A stretch of 64,000 nt of DNA, from the NCBI GenBank assembly GCA_009773165.1, contig WOUZ01000003.1, forward strand, positions 186,001-250,000, given 5' to 3'. This stretch comes from Bacteroidota bacterium. GTDB lineage: Bacteria; Bacteroidota; Bacteroidia; Bacteroidales; F082. The first letter of the stretch is position 1. The number at the start of each line of letters is the position of its first letter. Shown here piece after piece: positions 61,758 through 64,000 of the stretch. Both the position numbers and the translations under genes were made by a program. The notes below the pieces were generated by a model. It saw only the letters and a list, made by a program, of their open reading frames with translations, was not told the origin of the DNA and made no database searches.

Positions 61758-63548
61758 TTATCTTTCCATAACAACAGACCATGAGGCAGTGCCTGAGTGG
61801 TCACCTGAGATATCAACAGTTACGATGAGTGTTTCTTTTGTTCCATCGTTGGTGTAACCCATTACTTCATAACGGTTTACAGTGATGCCGCCGTTTGGTG
61901 GGTTTGCATTACTTGTATTTTCACCACCATAATAGCCTTTCATAAATCCAATGAAAGCGGCTCTTGTTGCACTGTTGGTGAGCTCAATGATTGCACGGGC
62001 TCCCCCAGTTGCAGGGGTGAATACATAGGTATGAGCATCAGCGCCAAGGGCACTGCCAAATTTGGCTCCATTTTCGCCGCTGGCTGCAATTTCAGCATCA
62101 GTGATGCATCCGTTTGTGCCACCGAAATATCCGTCATTACGTGTTGAACCTTTGGTATCATAAGTGAAAGTGCCACCAGCAACAAAGGTAAACTCGTCAT
62201 CAACCATACATGACCAGTCATCGGTTGTGCCAACCTGTGAACCATCAAGGAAGCCGACAGGTGTTTGCCACCATGAAGGATCACCCATTCCTGGTCCTAC
62301 ATAGATTGAGTTAGGTGCTACACGAACTTTCCATGGTGCACCTTGCAAAACTTCGTCAGTAAGAACTGAAGATGAGAGCAGTACGTCAACACTTCTGGTG
62401 TTGCTTCCAAGATCGTTGGAAGCGGTAAGAGTGATAGTGAAGCTGCCATCAGTAGCGTAGGTATGAGTTGGGCTTTCTTCAGTGGAGGTTGAACCGTCAC
62501 CAAAATCCCAAGAGTAGCTGGTAGCATAGTTTGATGTATTGGTGAAAGCTAGTGTTCTGCCATCAACTGTGTAGGTGAAGCTAGCTGCCGGTTGGTTACC
62601 AGGAATTGGTGGTTCATCAGCAGGGTTGTCGTAATGAACAAGAACAAATCTCCAATATCCGCCTGGAGCTGCGTCTGCTGCACTGAATTTGTATTCAACT
62701 TCAACGATCAGGGTATCAGTTGTTCCATCGTACAAAGACATAACATTGTAAGTTACATTAGGTTGTGGAACTGTGTACTCCAGATCTGTACCAACTTTTG
62801 AGAGCCCAAGGAAAGCACCTGTGCCGATAAGTTTGAGTGTAGGATCTGTACCAGGTGTAAGTTCAAAAGTATGTTGGCCACTAGCCCATGCCGAAACATC
62901 AACGCCGTCAGCATTTAACATAGGATCGGTTGAAGAGGCACACATATCATCAAGATCATCAGGATAGATGCTTCCTTCAGCCCAATAATCGCCTTTGTCA
63001 TCAAATACCATCTTGCCATCGCGGCTGAAAGTCCATTCGTCATTCAGCATGCAAGGACGGCCTGCTAGTTCGTCATTATTTAAACCGACAGCCCACCAAA
63101 TGGTTGAACGATCGATTGGGCCAACTTCCAATGGGTAGTTTTCGGTAGAAACATCACGGAGCAACTTCCATGTTTTGCTGGTTTCACCAACAAGCATAGT
63201 CAGCATTTCATTAGGGTCAGCGATTGTTATTTTTCCGGTGTATGTGTCAGTTTTTGTACCTTGTGGTGATGTAGCAGTTAATGTAACTGTGTATTCGCCA
63301 AGAGCTGCAAAGGTATGAACAGGATTAGTTTCGGTAGAAACAGCAGTATTGTCACCAAAGTTCCAAGATAAAGCAGAGAAATTTGTTGACTCATTTGTAA
63401 AAGTTACCTTTTTGTAATCGGCAGCGTCAACAACGAATGTAAAGCTGGCAATTACATCAGGATCTGGTTCATCTTTTTTACAAGATGAGAAGGGTACGAG
63501 AAGCACAGTTAACAGTAGTGCCAGACTGATTCTTAGCATTTTTTTCAT
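61758..63548 (-). CDS. PKD-domain surface glycan-binding lipoprotein
   Basis: The 596-aa lipoprotein (PFSSC, lipidated) has two copies of the same arrangement, each a PKD domain then a module of about 200 residues. PKD1 shows LSWNFGDNTAVSTETNPVHT (residues 60-80) and PKD2 shows YSWDFGDGSTSTEESPTHTY. The modules carry CMLNDEWTFSRDGKMVFDDK and CMVDDEFTFVAGGTFTYDTK, each with a glycine-rich, aromatic core. Such proteins occur in beta-glucan (laminarin) loci of Bacteroidota next to SusCD and GH3/GH16/GH30 genes and bind polysaccharide at the cell surface. It lies 97 nt downstream of the GH3 gene and just before susC. Ligand inferred from neighbours. Confidence 0.87.
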   Translation of the reverse strand: MKKMLRISLALLLTVLLVPFSSCKKDEPDPDVIASFTFVVDAADYKKVTFTNESTNFSALSWNFGDNTAVSTETNPVHTFAALGEYTVTLTATSPQGTKTDTYTGKITIADPNEMLTMLVGETSKTWKLLRDVSTENYPLEVGPIDRSTIWWAVGLNNDELAGRPCMLNDEWTFSRDGKMVFDDKGDYWAEGSIYPDDLDDMCASSTDPMLNADGVDVSAWASGQHTFELTPGTDPTLKLIGTGAFLGLSKVGTDLEYTVPQPNVTYNVMSLYDGTTDTLIVEVEYKFSAADAAPGGYWRFVLVHYDNPADEPPIPGNQPAASFTYTVDGRTLAFTNTSNYATSYSWDFGDGSTSTEESPTHTYATDGSFTITLTASNDLGSNTRSVDVLLSSSVLTDEVLQGAPWKVRVAPNSIYVGPGMGDPSWWQTPVGFLDGSQVGTTDDWSCMVDDEFTFVAGGTFTYDTKGSTRNDGYFGGTNGCITDAEIAASGENGAKFGSALGADAHTYVFTPATGGARAIIELTNSATRAAFIGFMKGYYGGENTSNANPPNGGITVNRYEVMGYTNDGTKETLIVTVDISGDHSGTASWSVVMER

Positions 63549-63632
63549 GACTGAATTTTTGTGGTTAATAAAAAAGTGAATGTTAAGTTATTATTTTATT
63601 TAATAGTTAATGAATTGTTAACTTTAGATAAT

Positions 63633-63640
63633 CAAAAGTA
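63633..63640 (-). promoter_or_regulatory. -7-like element TACTTTTG before the PKD gene
   Basis: TACTTTTG (minus strand, complement of 63633-63640) lies about 85 nt before the PKD start and just after the GH3 stop. No -33 TTG is at the right distance, so this is a weak candidate. Confidence 0.35.
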
Positions 63641-63645
63641 GTTAT

Positions 63646-64000
63646 TTAATCGTAATATGCATCATTTTCAATAGAAATATTTGAGGTTAAACCAGCTACA
63701 GAAAGGGTAAATTCCCCTTTTTCGACAGTCCATTTATTATTTAGTCCAACAAACGCCAAATTTCTTACAGGTATTTCAAATGTAACTGTTTGTTTTTCTT
63801 CAGCTTTTAGCATTATTTTTTTAAAGGCTCTTAATCTTTTTACGCTTGGAGTCAGAGAAGCATAGAGATCTGAACTATAAATTTGCAGGGTCTCTTTACC
63901 GTCGAATGATGAGTTGTTGCGAACTTCAACGGTAAGTTTTATTGTTTCAGAAGATTTATAAGAGGCTTTATTTGTAGTTAATGAAAGGTATTCAAATGTG
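63646..64000 (-). CDS. GH3 beta-glucosidase, C-terminal part (cut by window edge)
   Basis: Only the last 118 residues are inside the window, read leftwards from base 64000 to the stop at 63646. They form the fibronectin III-like C-terminal domain of glycoside hydrolase family 3: VEVRNNSSFDGKETLQIYSS, LYASLTPSVKRLRAFKKI, LKAEEKQTVTFEIPVRNLAF and the final KGEFTLSVAG. The catalytic part is outside. GH3 enzymes of this form release glucose from beta-glucan oligosaccharides. It is the first visible gene of the GH3-PKD-SusC-SusD-GH30 locus. Confidence 0.85.
   Translation of the reverse strand, partial: TFEYLSLTTNKASYKSSETIKLTVEVRNNSSFDGKETLQIYSSDLYASLTPSVKRLRAFKKIMLKAEEKQTVTFEIPVRNLAFVGLNNKWTVEKGEFTLSVAGLTSNISIENDAYYD

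Overview
The window looks like a chromosomal segment of a Bacteroidota bacterium with moderately low GC. The evidence is direct: two SusC/SusD outer-membrane uptake loci, C-terminal type IX secretion (T9SS) sorting domains, Bacteroidota promoters (TTG or TTTG about 19-21 nt before TANNTTTG) in front of many genes, and Bacteroidota-type lipoprotein signals. Pyruvate:ferredoxin oxidoreductase, a 2-oxoacid:ferredoxin oxidoreductase and a 2[4Fe-4S] ferredoxin sit beside an NAD-linked 2-oxoglutarate dehydrogenase, which suggests a facultative or oxygen-tolerant fermenter/respirer. A Bacteroidales/Marinilabiliales-like member is my guess, not a demonstrated fact. I see no rRNA, CRISPR array, insertion sequence, integrase or phage gene.

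Layout. 1-6.6 kb: secreted nuclease-fold protein, serine hydrolase, glycosylasparaginase, then a compact four-gene operon (SPFH membrane protein, ribbon-helix-helix regulator, zinc ribbon, PH-like membrane protein) and a CvfB-type S1 protein. 6.6-15.2 kb: alpha-glucan locus with a GH13 lipoprotein divergent from susC-susD-susE; the SusD carries two extra SusE/F-like modules. 15.2-20 kb: dihydroorotate-dehydrogenase-like protein divergent from pyruvate:ferredoxin oxidoreductase. 20-31 kb: housekeeping genes (P4-type phosphatase, sppA, glucosaminidase, folK, deoxynucleoside kinase, OmpA/TPR protein, TrmH-type methyltransferase, mutS). 31.2-31.5 kb: tRNA-Gly(GCC) and tRNA-Leu(UAA). 31.5-41.4 kb: gamma carbonic anhydrase, then sucA-sucB-nadB and ferredoxin on the minus strand, facing away from korA-korB on the plus strand. 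41.4-45.6 kb: sixA-ppk1, a MOSC-MoaB fusion and a DivIC/FtsB protein. 45.7-54.6 kb: two paralogous BNR/VPS10 propeller proteins flanking an ABC-2 exporter/LolA-like operon. 54.6-64 kb: a sugar-nucleotide-epimerase-like protein, then a probable beta-glucan (laminarin-like) locus read leftwards: GH3 (cut by the window edge), PKD surface protein, SusC, SusD, GH30.

How the parts work together. The two uptake loci bring in alpha- and beta-glucans. The resulting carbon reaches pyruvate and 2-oxoglutarate, which are oxidised by ferredoxin-linked enzymes (with the small ferredoxin at 38.1 kb as likely carrier) or by the NAD-linked complex. The most unusual items are the SPFH/ribbon-helix-helix/zinc-ribbon operon with a phased direct repeat at its promoter, the SusD with inserted SusE/F-like modules, the divergent ferredoxin- versus NAD-linked 2-oxoglutarate hub, and terminator-like hairpins inside the beta-glucan operon. 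All functional statements are from reading motifs by eye; no database search was run.
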